Assembly (NCBI GenBank): GCA_022563535.1
Contig: JADFNE010000030.1
Coordinates: forward strand, 1-53,840
DNA length: 53,840 bases
Reading direction: 5' to 3'
DNA from: Myxococcales bacterium
GTDB lineage: Bacteria > Myxococcota_A > UBA9160 > UBA4427
A model generated the notes under the pieces. That model saw only the letters and a program-made list of their open reading frames with translations, did no database searches and was not told where the DNA came from. The position numbers and the translations under genes were made by a program. Positions 8,115 to 15,949 of this stretch are shown here, one piece after another. The first letter of the stretch is position 1. Each line of letters opens with the position of its first letter.

Positions 8115-9848
8115 TCAGCCGGCAGCCTTCGCCATGAACAACTCATCGCGGTTTTCGAAGCGAACCTTCGCCTGGGCGATGATCTCTGGACCTATATCAA
8201 ACTTGAGCGAGTGATCCGGGCCAATGCCCTCCTCTACCAGGCAGTCCGAGAGCTTGTCGTCCTCATCCTTCCAACCCGCCTTGGCGTTGAAGCTCCATTC
8301 ATCCTGGAGAATCTCCCAGCCCATATCGGCGATCTGATCCCGCGTTACTTCCTCGCCGTACAGCAAGCCGTAGTACTCTCGGATCATGTCGAGGTCTGGC
8401 CCGAGGAACTGGCAGAAGCCCGACGAATCGCAGACCGCATTCACGAGCTGCACTTCTTGCGCCGCTCGAGCCATGTCCTCGGGCGCCATGGCGGGGTTCA
8501 CGATCAAGCCGGCTGTGTGATCCGCGCCCATCGAACTGGTGCAGTAGGAAACGCCCGTCGCCTTGAGGGGACGGGGATCCCAGGCGGGAATCGCCTGGCC
8601 GCGTCCGTGGGGGACGCGCTTGTGACCCGTGCGCTTGCCCACCGCAACTGCGCCGTTCCCCACCGCGCGACCGAGGTCGGTGCCCTCGGCAATTTCGTCG
8701 AAGAGCTTCTTCGCGGCTTCGGCGTCACCCCATTTCATTTCACCGGCGTCCATCAGGATCGCGATGGCAGCCCCCGTTTCGATCGTATCGAGGCCGAGTT
8801 CGTCACACAATCGATCGAGATCGGCAACATCTTCCCAGCTCTCCATTGCGCAGCTCGCACCCAATATGGTGAGGGTCTCGAACTCGAGGGCCGAGGTCTT
8901 GTAGTTGCCTTCTTTGTCGTGGACGATGTTCGAGCAGCTTATGATGCAGCCCGTCAAGCAATTGTGCATGCCTCCGCCGTAGGTCTCGAAGCTCTCGATG
9001 ATGCGCGCGCCGTCGAGTTCGTTGACGTTGGGCGATTGGCCCTCTGTGCGGTTCTTGTATACGAACGTGTTGAGCATGTTCGCGACCGGAACCACCCCGG
9101 ATGTGCCGGTCTTGAACATCTGCGGGCCGGCCAGGTATTCCTTCGACTTGCTCTTGTTCAACGCCGTAAAGCCCTTGTTGTCCGCTGCCTTTCGGAGTGG
9201 CGCCTTGGCGGGATCGATCAGCACCCACTTGAGTCCCTTGGAGCCCATCACCGCCCCCAAGCCACCGCGAGCTGCATGACGTGCGGGGCGGCGTTCCTTG
9301 TCCTGGTCCGTGCACGCGACTGAAGCGCCCGAGAGCATGTGCTCGCCTGCCGGTCCGATCGAAATTACCGAAGCGGTCTTGGGTTCATTCGCGAGCAGCT
9401 TCTCGCAGAGTGCGTAGTTCCACATGCCCTTGTATTCGTCGGCCTCTACGACTTCGACCGTGTCGGCACTGATCCGCAGCCCGTAGCGCTTGTTGCGGTC
9501 GGCGGGCTGGCCCTTCACGATCACCCCTCTAAAGCCGAGCTTCATCAGGTGCTGAGAGGGATTGCCGCCGGCGTTGGCCTCTTTGATGCCGCCGGTCAGC
9601 GGGCTTTTGCCACCGATCGAGATACGACCCGAGGTCGGTGCGGACGTACCCGAGAGCACGCCCGGTGCCATCACGAGAACGTTGTCGGGGCCCAGCGGGT
9701 CGCAGGTCGGGTCACAGTCTCGTGTCAAAATCTTTGCCGACAGTCCTCGCCCTCCGAGCAACTTCCACTCCGCGGGGAAGTCTTCGAACGTTACTGTTTG
9801 CGTGGTCATGTCGACGTGAATCAGGCGATCGCCTTCCGGTCCAGCCAT
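8115..9848 (-). CDS. Tungsten-dependent aldehyde:ferredoxin oxidoreductase family protein
   Basis: 577 aa, normal for the family. The N-terminal AOR domain has the bis-pterin-binding signature (LLGGRGLSAKIL at 30-40, GRISIGGKSPLTGG, ARGGLGAVMGSKGLK near 193-207). Iron-sulfur ligands are visible as C297-x3-C301-x3-C305 with a fourth at C473 or C479. Classical AORs have C-x2-C-x3-C, so the first spacing is one residue longer here. It should oxidise an aldehyde, or reduce a carboxylic acid, with ferredoxin, or belong to the BamB/other-substrate branches; the substrate cannot be inferred. Start ATG has GGAG seven bases upstream. The gene sits between a MoaD-like carrier and two MoeA proteins, forming a cofactor-plus-enzyme unit. 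Confidence 0.93.
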   Translation of the reverse strand: MAGPEGDRLIHVDMTTQTVTFEDFPAEWKLLGGRGLSAKILTRDCDPTCDPLGPDNVLVMAPGVLSGTSAPTSGRISIGGKSPLTGGIKEANAGGNPSQHLMKLGFRGVIVKGQPADRNKRYGLRISADTVEVVEADEYKGMWNYALCEKLLANEPKTASVISIGPAGEHMLSGASVACTDQDKERRPARHAARGGLGAVMGSKGLKWVLIDPAKAPLRKAADNKGFTALNKSKSKEYLAGPQMFKTGTSGVVPVANMLNTFVYKNRTEGQSPNVNELDGARIIESFETYGGGMHNCLTGCIISCSNIVHDKEGNYKTSALEFETLTILGASCAMESWEDVADLDRLCDELGLDTIETGAAIAILMDAGEMKWGDAEAAKKLFDEIAEGTDLGRAVGNGAVAVGKRTGHKRVPHGRGQAIPAWDPRPLKATGVSYCTSSMGADHTAGLIVNPAMAPEDMARAAQEVQLVNAVCDSSGFCQFLGPDLDMIREYYGLLYGEEVTRDQIADMGWEILQDEWSFNAKAGWKDEDDKLSDCLVEEGIGPDHSLKFDIGPEIIAQAKVRFENRDELFMAKAAG

Positions 9849-9961
9849 CTGTCATCTCCATTCGTATTGCGATGGTTCCTGAATCGACCGTGTTCGATTC
9901 AAGTTTCTAGCGATCGAATCCCACCGGAGTTGGATCCGAAACATTAACAAAGCCGATGTGT

Positions 9962-10237
9962 TCAGCCTCCCGCGACGGCGGCCAACACCTCGAGCCGATC
10001 CGCTTCACCGATCTCGACGGACAGCGTATCCGGGGACACGTCGAGCTGAACTTCGTTCACGAAGAACTTCAGCCAGCGCTGAGCCTGGCCGTGCTCGTCG
10101 AGGCAGAGTTCCAGAAACCCCGGTGCCTGAGCGCCCACGCTTTCGAGGCAATCCCTGATGCTGCCGGCCGGCACGACCACCTCGCCGGCACCCTGGGTGG
10201 TGCCCCGAAAGGCTTGCGGAATTACGACGACCGGCAT
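9962..10237 (-). CDS. MoaD/ThiS-like ubiquitin-fold sulfur carrier
   Basis: 91 aa with a beta-grasp layout: an opening strand (VVVIPQAFR), a helix region (SIRDCLESVG), WLKFFVNEVQL, then EADRLEVLAAVAGG. It ends in the exposed Gly-Gly needed for adenylylation by MoeB and thiocarboxylate formation. In this family the tail donates sulfur to molybdopterin. It lies 113 bp upstream of the aldehyde oxidoreductase on the same strand, the same small-subunit position seen in many AOR loci. No moeB or moaE is nearby, so those must be elsewhere in the genome. It could alternatively serve thiamine or another sulfur pathway, but the context argues for the pterin cofactor. Confidence 0.85.
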   Translation of the reverse strand: MPVVVIPQAFRGTTQGAGEVVVPAGSIRDCLESVGAQAPGFLELCLDEHGQAQRWLKFFVNEVQLDVSPDTLSVEIGEADRLEVLAAVAGG

Positions 10238-10323
10238 TTGCGTTTGCTTGCTCCACTGATTCGTACGGCGCGATCGGCGATTCTAGCCCGCATTCGTGCG
10301 ACGGTCGTGTCAACGCGAGCGAA

Positions 10324-11952
10324 TCAATCGGGGCGGATAGCCCCGGGGGCGACGCGTGGGAGAGAGTAACTTGGGTCCCGAGTGAAGCGCTGATCCGGGC
10401 CGAAGGGATTTACCGAATCGGGAGCCTCCGGCGCGTCCATGGCGGTAGCCGGGGTGTAGTGTTCACGAACCGCGATCTTCAGCAGCGTCCCGACCACAAG
10501 GGGATCGCCCAGCGTAAGTCCATTGACGACCGCGGTCCGGTTCAGGCTCCAGTCGTTCCCCGTGCGCTCACTGATTTGGGCCAGATCCTCGCCCTCTCTC
10601 ACGGTGGCGATCCGCAGCCGCAGTTCGTCGATGACAGCCGCCTCACTCGGCCGCAAGCTGCGAAAACTTCGCGCGAAGCCGCGGAAGATCCCGGCGTGCC
10701 TCGAAAACTGGCCCTCCGGTGCGCCGGCGGACAAACGGTAGATATGCCCCTGATAGGCGATGAAGGTCAACTCCATTTCGAAGTAACCAATGGGGGTGGA
10801 GAGCAGACCTCTCACCCGCAGCGCCTCGAGGGGGCCAATCCGGATCGAGTCGCCCGCCGTAAAGCGCAACCTTTCCTCGGACGCGTACTGCATGGCGGCG
10901 GCGCGCGGATCCATTCCTGGCCCTTGCAACTCGAGAATCACGACTCCGTTCTGACCCGGCGCGACACCCAGTACCCGGGAGCGCTGGTTGTCGACCTTCC
11001 AACCGTGCGGGAAAGCCAGGGAGACCCTCAGATCGGGGTGTAGGAAGCGCCCGTTACGCATCACCCCCTCGCTTGCGGGTTTGCCGATCGCGAGACCGTC
11101 GAGCTTCGCAAAAAATTCAGCCCGGCTGGGGGCCAAACCAAACGTGGGCTTCCAGCGCAGAACTGCGGCGCGGGTCGTCGCTTCGGCCACGCGTTCTGGA
11201 GTGCTGGGATGGGTATCGAAAAAACCCGCGGACCTGGAAAAGCCGCGTTCGAGACGTGTAGTTTTGTCTAGCGTGCGCAAAAAGTCGCTCATCCCCCTGG
11301 GATTCACTCCGGCGGATGCCGTCAGGTCCTGGGCGATTCGGTCGGCCTCGCGCTCCTGGTCGCGCCCATATGCCGACATCATTCCCGCCCCCAACATCTG
11401 CACCCCGGCGACTGCGCGACCGTCGGCCCCGGCCATTACGGCACCCACCGTGCCCAGGATCGTCGCAAGCCCGACTGTCTTGCTCCGCATGTCGCGCTGC
11501 GCTGCGTGGCGCGCGACGACGTGACCAATTTCGTGACCGAGCACGTTGGCGAGTTCGGCTTCAGAGTTCGAAAGCACGAGCAACCCGCGCGAGACGTAGA
11601 TATGACCACCCGGAAGCGCAAATGCGTTCGGCACGTCCATTTCTACGATGTTGAAGTGATAGTCGAGCTGGCGGCGCGGAGCGTGGGCCGCCATCGCCTG
11701 GCCGAGCGCATCGACGTAGGCCGCGAGTTCGGGGGCATCCACCAGGCCCAATATCTGCTCGACCTTGCGCGCCTCTCGTTCGTCGATGACACGCTCGTCT
11801 TCTTCGGACATTAAAATGACTTGCCGGCGACCCGTCACCGGGTTCACAGCGCACGCCATCTGGAGCAGCAGCATGGATGCCAGCAGCGCTCGGACGTGGA
11901 TTCGCCGACGCGACGAACTCGCGAATGTTGCTTCAGCTGTCGTTGCATACAT
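10324..11952 (-). CDS. M48 family metalloprotease lipoprotein with C-terminal LysM-like domain
   Basis: 542 aa. A signal segment ends at a lipobox-like LLQMAC (C34), followed by the NPVTGRRQ stretch typical of envelope M48 proteases. The zinc motif is H140-E-x2-H144 (LGHEIGHVVARH), with a downstream glutamate in READRIAQ as third ligand. After a middle region without a recognised motif, residues about 450-500 (VREGEDLAQISERTGN) look like a LysM or LysM-like peptidoglycan-binding unit. It is probably an outer-membrane or periplasmic quality-control protease of the BepA/LoiP type. It is the first gene before the MoaD-like gene (86 bp gap), but nothing suggests a shared function. Confidence 0.9.
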   Translation of the reverse strand: MYATTAEATFASSSRRRIHVRALLASMLLLQMACAVNPVTGRRQVILMSEEDERVIDEREARKVEQILGLVDAPELAAYVDALGQAMAAHAPRRQLDYHFNIVEMDVPNAFALPGGHIYVSRGLLVLSNSEAELANVLGHEIGHVVARHAAQRDMRSKTVGLATILGTVGAVMAGADGRAVAGVQMLGAGMMSAYGRDQEREADRIAQDLTASAGVNPRGMSDFLRTLDKTTRLERGFSRSAGFFDTHPSTPERVAEATTRAAVLRWKPTFGLAPSRAEFFAKLDGLAIGKPASEGVMRNGRFLHPDLRVSLAFPHGWKVDNQRSRVLGVAPGQNGVVILELQGPGMDPRAAAMQYASEERLRFTAGDSIRIGPLEALRVRGLLSTPIGYFEMELTFIAYQGHIYRLSAGAPEGQFSRHAGIFRGFARSFRSLRPSEAAVIDELRLRIATVREGEDLAQISERTGNDWSLNRTAVVNGLTLGDPLVVGTLLKIAVREHYTPATAMDAPEAPDSVNPFGPDQRFTRDPSYSLPRVAPGAIRPD

Positions 11953-12894
11953 AACGGTAGGCAGAGTTCTAGATATCCCGATCGGCGACGTGTGTCTGGT
12001 TGTTGGGCCCGCGTCTCCAAGGATATCTCACTACGGACTTCTCGGGGTCGAGACACGATTTCGCATTTGCAGCGCAATCAGGTCCGGGCTCGGCGCAGTA
12101 GCCGGGGTCTTGTTCAGGATCGGTTGTTTGAGGTGTTGCAGTGCGGCGGGGAGTGGTCACACGGCCCTTTTATAATTGAACCAGGACCCGAAGTGGCGGG
12201 AGTCTTCCCAGGCCTCCGACGAGGCTCAGCGCCTTATACGGCTGCGACGAAGCGGCTCGTTTGAGATCGATCCCAGATCTGAACATCGAGAGATACGGAA
12301 CGTATCCCGAGTGCGATGCTGACACGCGCCTCCAATTCAGATCTGTTGGAACCTATTTTCTGGTCGATCCCCTTTTCGAACCCTTGGAGAAACTCGGAAC
12401 ATCATCATCGGGTTGAAGGAGATGACAGAGACTGCTCTCCTCCGGCTGCTGGCCCCACGATTGATGAGGTCTCGAGCGAAATCTCCTGTAACTTCGCCCT
12501 TTGATTGGAGCTCCCGGGTCTGGGAAGTCCTCCCGCACCAAACGGCACTACACGGACGTTTCACTGGATTCGCACCGGAGTTATCGACTACGGCATCGAC
12601 TTGCGGTGCAAGGACCGGGCCGTGCAGTGCTTTCGCCCTACCCCATCGACGCGGTTCGGAGTACATCGGCGACTGAGGTGTGAATTCGGTCGGTGGGATT
12701 GGGGCTTCGGTCTCCTATGCACCCCGCTCCGATGTACGAATTCAACTTAAAACAGTGCCACCGGTGGGCAATCCGGTGAATCCCCTAAACCCCAGTGATT
12801 TCTCGCGCGCCCGGTATTCACCGCGACAAGCACATGAGAATTGACACAATTACGTGCATACCACGACAGAATCAGGCAGACGTTCGGTAGCGGG
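11953..12894. other. Gene-poor region, 942 bp, with a possible kinase remnant
   Basis: No complete gene is convincing. On the plus strand at 12501-12545 the frame reads LIGAPGSGKSSRTKR, a good Walker A (P-loop) sequence, followed by about 45 open codons resembling the start of a polynucleotide-kinase-like domain; a TAA sits four codons upstream, so if real it is a relic. An inverted repeat pairs gtacatcgg at 12661-12669 with ccgatgtac at 12729-12737, and tgaattcg at 12681-12688 pairs with 12737-12744. The region should also carry the promoter of the M48 protease. I see no tRNA or other RNA gene. Confidence 0.45.
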
Positions 12895-13770
12895 TTACTG
12901 GTAATACCGACGGCGCGCCGGGATTCGCCAAAACCGAACATCGGGCACCTTGAATTGATCGGATTGGACCGACCCGTCGTCGTTCGAAGCGAATACTTTG
13001 GGCAGCCACGCGGTCAGATACCCATCGCGGCCCCGTTGATGGTGCACACAGCCCGTGTCCAGGCCGCGCAGACCTGCGGCGACATGTAGTCCCTGCACCG
13101 CCCAGTGTCCGTACACAACACCGTAGTCGTGCCCCCGCTCGGACCAGGCTGCATGCCAGGCCCGCGAAGGGGCTTCGGGTACGGCACTCATCCATTCGTT
13201 GGCCAGGTCCACGCTGCGACACCGGGTCAGTCGTCCCAGGGTGTCGCGATCTTCTGCGAGGCTCGCGTCGGACGTCGGCTCATCTACATTCAAGAGCGCG
13301 CGCAACTCGGACTTGTCTTTGGACGAAAGACGCGCCTCTACGCGCTGCGCTTTCGCTTCGAGTTCCTCGAGTGACCAGTCGGGATGCACAGAAGCGTGCA
13401 CCATGGCGTAGCTCGACCCCTCTAATTCGCCACAGATGGCGACGCGCTGAGAGCAGATCCAATCGATCCAACCCTCGTGCGGGTCGTCCTCCAAAACCTG
13501 CGCGAAGGTGTCCCGGGGAGCCAGGTCTCGCAGGCCGAGCCAAACTCGAAGCAGGTTGATTTCGTGGTTGCCCAACACGTAGAAGCCCCGCCCCGCCAGG
13601 ACGAGTTCCCGCACACTCCGCAGTGCCAGCAGATTTTTGGGGCCCCGATTGAGCAGATCTCCGACGCACCAGAGTTCGAATTCCGCGCCGTAGGTTTGGC
13701 TCGCCCGGGTGAGCAACTCTTCGAGTTCATCCCCACAGCCCTGGACGTCGCCAATGAATATCTTCTGCAC
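12895..13770 (-). CDS. apaH: Symmetrical diadenosine-tetraphosphatase
   Basis: 291 aa, close to the E. coli enzyme. All PPP-type metallophosphatase signatures are present: GDVQGC at the N-terminus, VGDLLNRGP, LGNHEINLL, and the C-terminal VYGHWAVQGLH with GLDTGCV. These place two metal ions that hydrolyse Ap4A to two ADP; ApaH is also known to remove Np4 caps from bacterial RNA. The start is GTG, 45 bp downstream of the Smr-domain gene on the same strand, so the two are probably co-transcribed. The C-terminal tail (RFWRIPARRRYYQ) is basic and not conserved in my memory of the family. Confidence 0.92.
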   Translation of the reverse strand: MQKIFIGDVQGCGDELEELLTRASQTYGAEFELWCVGDLLNRGPKNLLALRSVRELVLAGRGFYVLGNHEINLLRVWLGLRDLAPRDTFAQVLEDDPHEGWIDWICSQRVAICGELEGSSYAMVHASVHPDWSLEELEAKAQRVEARLSSKDKSELRALLNVDEPTSDASLAEDRDTLGRLTRCRSVDLANEWMSAVPEAPSRAWHAAWSERGHDYGVVYGHWAVQGLHVAAGLRGLDTGCVHHQRGRDGYLTAWLPKVFASNDDGSVQSDQFKVPDVRFWRIPARRRYYQ

Positions 13771-13814
13771 AGAATTCTCAGCTCGCTTGGATATCGAAAT
13801 ATTGTGTCACGTGA

Positions 13815-14186
13815 TCAGTCACGAGACGAACCGCCCGATCCGTCGCCAGGATTCCTCAACCACGCGAGCGTCGCACCCCAGCCACCGCGATCGGCCGGGG
13901 ACTCGCCAAACCGCTCGACCCTGGGGTCGCGCTCCAGGAACCTGCGAATGTTCGCACGCTGCACTCCCTTGCCGCGTCCGTGGATGAGTCGAACTTCTCG
14001 AAACCCGGCCTCGAGCGCCGCTTCAATATAGGCGTCAACCACTGCGAGAATCTCTTGCGGCCTGAAGTGGTGGAGATCGATCGATTCCTCGATGGGGACG
14101 ACGTAGAGATCCGTCTCGTCGCAGCTTCCGGGGGCCGGGGGCTCCTCCGTGTCGCGTGTTCCGTCTGCATTCGCTGCGTCGATCAT
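13815..14186 (-). CDS. Stand-alone Smr domain protein
   Basis: 123 aa. After about 30 unstructured, acidic residues, the Smr fold starts at IDLHHFRPQEILAVV (the usual LDLHG motif appears as IDLHH), continues with a long helix, then VRLIHGRGKGVQRANIRRFL (the HGxG motif) and ends with GGWGATLAWL. Smr domains, best known from the C-terminus of MutS2, are nucleases that nick or cleave branched DNA or RNA; small stand-alone forms such as SmrA/SmrB act on DNA or on mRNA in collided ribosomes. It is divergent from the DHH phosphoesterase gene across a 291-bp gap that should contain both promoters. Confidence 0.88.
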   Translation of the reverse strand: MIDAANADGTRDTEEPPAPGSCDETDLYVVPIEESIDLHHFRPQEILAVVDAYIEAALEAGFREVRLIHGRGKGVQRANIRRFLERDPRVERFGESPADRGGWGATLAWLRNPGDGSGGSSRD

Positions 14187-14477
14187 TCCGGGCCATTCTA
14201 CCAGGAGTCTCGATCGAGATCTCGGCCTGGTATCGGCCCCGTAGCCTTCGGGACCCGTTCGACACTTCAGGCTAGACTCGCCGATCGGGTTTCAATTTCA
14301 CTCCCCCTTGAATTTTCCTCATTTGGTCGAATCGCTTGGACTTTGTGCCACAGCCACTCGCATTAGCGACCGATAGACGACCGACAACATGTCCTCGCCA
14401 GCACGTGGTGCCCTGTCTTGGCAACCCGTTCGGGCGGGAGAAGTGGCCGCGAACTACGAGTACGGGGTAGGGGGATC

Positions 14478-15872
14478 GTGCGACGCCGCATCATCGTCTG
14501 TGACGGAGCTGACAATGCGCGCCTGTGGACGCGCATTGGCAAACTCGATCACGAAGAGCTCACCTGGGTTCCGCGCGAGGAAGAGTCGAACCTGCGTCCG
14601 CCCGGGTTCCGTGCGCTATCGGGCGGGTTGAGCGTCGACGCCATCAGCAAACTCAACCCGCAGCCCGGCGAGGGGTTCGCACTCGTATGTGACGATGGTC
14701 CCTGGGTTCGCACGGCAATTCCGATGATCGCCAAGGCAGCGCCCGAATCCCCGATCCTGCTCTTGACCGATATGCTCAGCGTTGAAGATCTTCCCGATCA
14801 CCCGTGTCTGCGACTGGCCGGGCTCAAGACCCTGATCCGCGACGACATCAGTATGGAGTTCGACCACCTGGACAATCTTCAACGGGTGGCCCGGCTGCGA
14901 GAACTTCTCGGACCGCGCGAAAAAGTCGCGGTGTTGTTGCAACCCGATCCCGATCCGGACGGCATCGCGTGCGGCTACGCCCTGCGTGTCATCCTCGGCC
15001 GCAACAAGACCACGGCACCGTTGGTGTCGTTCGGGGAAGTCCAACGACCCGAAAATCGCGCCCTGGTTCGGGCACTCGGCATCGACATTCAAACCATCTC
15101 GCCCGAAGAACTGGATGAATTCGACGGCCTGATGCTGGTCGACGTTCAACCGAACGTCTTTGGCGATGAGCCGCCTCCCCGGTTGCGTTCGGTGGACGTC
15201 GTGATCGATCACCATCCCGAGCGCACTGGATACGACAGCGTCATCAAGGACATCCGTCCCAGCTACGGTGCCACTGCGACCATTCTCACCGAGTATCTGC
15301 GGGCATCGGGAATTGAAATTGGACCCCGACTCGCAACCGCCCTGCTCTACGGCATCAAGAGTGACACTCAATTGCTCGGCCGCGAAACCAGCCCGCACGA
15401 CATGCTGTCCTTCGCCTACCTTCACGCATCCCATAGCCCCGCACTGCTGCGCAGAATCGAACGACCGGCGCTGCCCCTCGACGGGCTTCGCGCCCTGGGA
15501 CGCGCGCTGAGTCACGCCGAAGTGCGCGATGGGATCCACATCCTCGTGCTCGGTCGCGTTCGAGAAGATGTAATCCCGCAGGTTGCAGACATGGGCCTGC
15601 AGGCCGAAGGCGCCGAATGGGCGATCGCCGCTGGCATTGTCGGATCGAATCTCGTCTTCTCAGTGCGCAACGTCGGCTATGTACGCGCCGCGGGCGATGT
15701 CGTGCGCGCCGTAGTCGAAGACCTGGGTGTTGGCGGCGGGCATCGTTCGATGGCCAAGGGCATCATTCCGCTAAAGGCCTTCCGCAAGGTCTACAAGAAG
15801 GCGGATCGCGCGACGATCGGTCGAGCGCTTCACGATGCATTCATCGCTGCAATTCACGGTGAGAACGCGTAG
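14478..15872 (+). CDS. DHH/DHHA1 phosphoesterase with N-terminal Rossmann-like domain
   Basis: 464 aa from GTG 14478, which has AGGGGG five bases upstream; the frame is open 20 codons further but that part is not protein-like. Residues 1-140 resemble a TrkA-N/NAD-binding-like fold without a clear glycine-rich loop. Residues about 150-320 carry the DHH motifs DPDPDGIACGY, LVDVQP and VIDHHP; the C-terminal DHHA1 part ends with GVGGGHRSMAKGIIP. This combination belongs to the NrnA/GdpP/RecJ-like superfamily and would hydrolyse oligoribonucleotides or cyclic dinucleotides. No membrane or GGDEF-like domain of GdpP is present, but the neighbouring gene makes or breaks cyclic di-GMP, so a role in degrading pGpG is a reasonable guess. 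Confidence 0.85.
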   Translation: MRRRIIVCDGADNARLWTRIGKLDHEELTWVPREEESNLRPPGFRALSGGLSVDAISKLNPQPGEGFALVCDDGPWVRTAIPMIAKAAPESPILLLTDMLSVEDLPDHPCLRLAGLKTLIRDDISMEFDHLDNLQRVARLRELLGPREKVAVLLQPDPDPDGIACGYALRVILGRNKTTAPLVSFGEVQRPENRALVRALGIDIQTISPEELDEFDGLMLVDVQPNVFGDEPPPRLRSVDVVIDHHPERTGYDSVIKDIRPSYGATATILTEYLRASGIEIGPRLATALLYGIKSDTQLLGRETSPHDMLSFAYLHASHSPALLRRIERPALPLDGLRALGRALSHAEVRDGIHILVLGRVREDVIPQVADMGLQAEGAEWAIAAGIVGSNLVFSVRNVGYVRAAGDVVRAVVEDLGVGGGHRSMAKGIIPLKAFRKVYKKADRATIGRALHDAFIAAIHGENA

Positions 15873-15949
15873 CCAACCCATCCAGCTAATTTCCGTTATC
15901 GGGTCAAGCGCAATTCTACAAATTCCGATTAGTAGGATTGGGAGCGTCC

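Noticed and set aside
11969-12160. 63-codon minus-strand ORF with several cysteines (PGYCAEPGPDCAANAKSC)
   Set aside because: GTG start without binding site, no family pattern, ends in a poorly conserved tail; not enough for a call.
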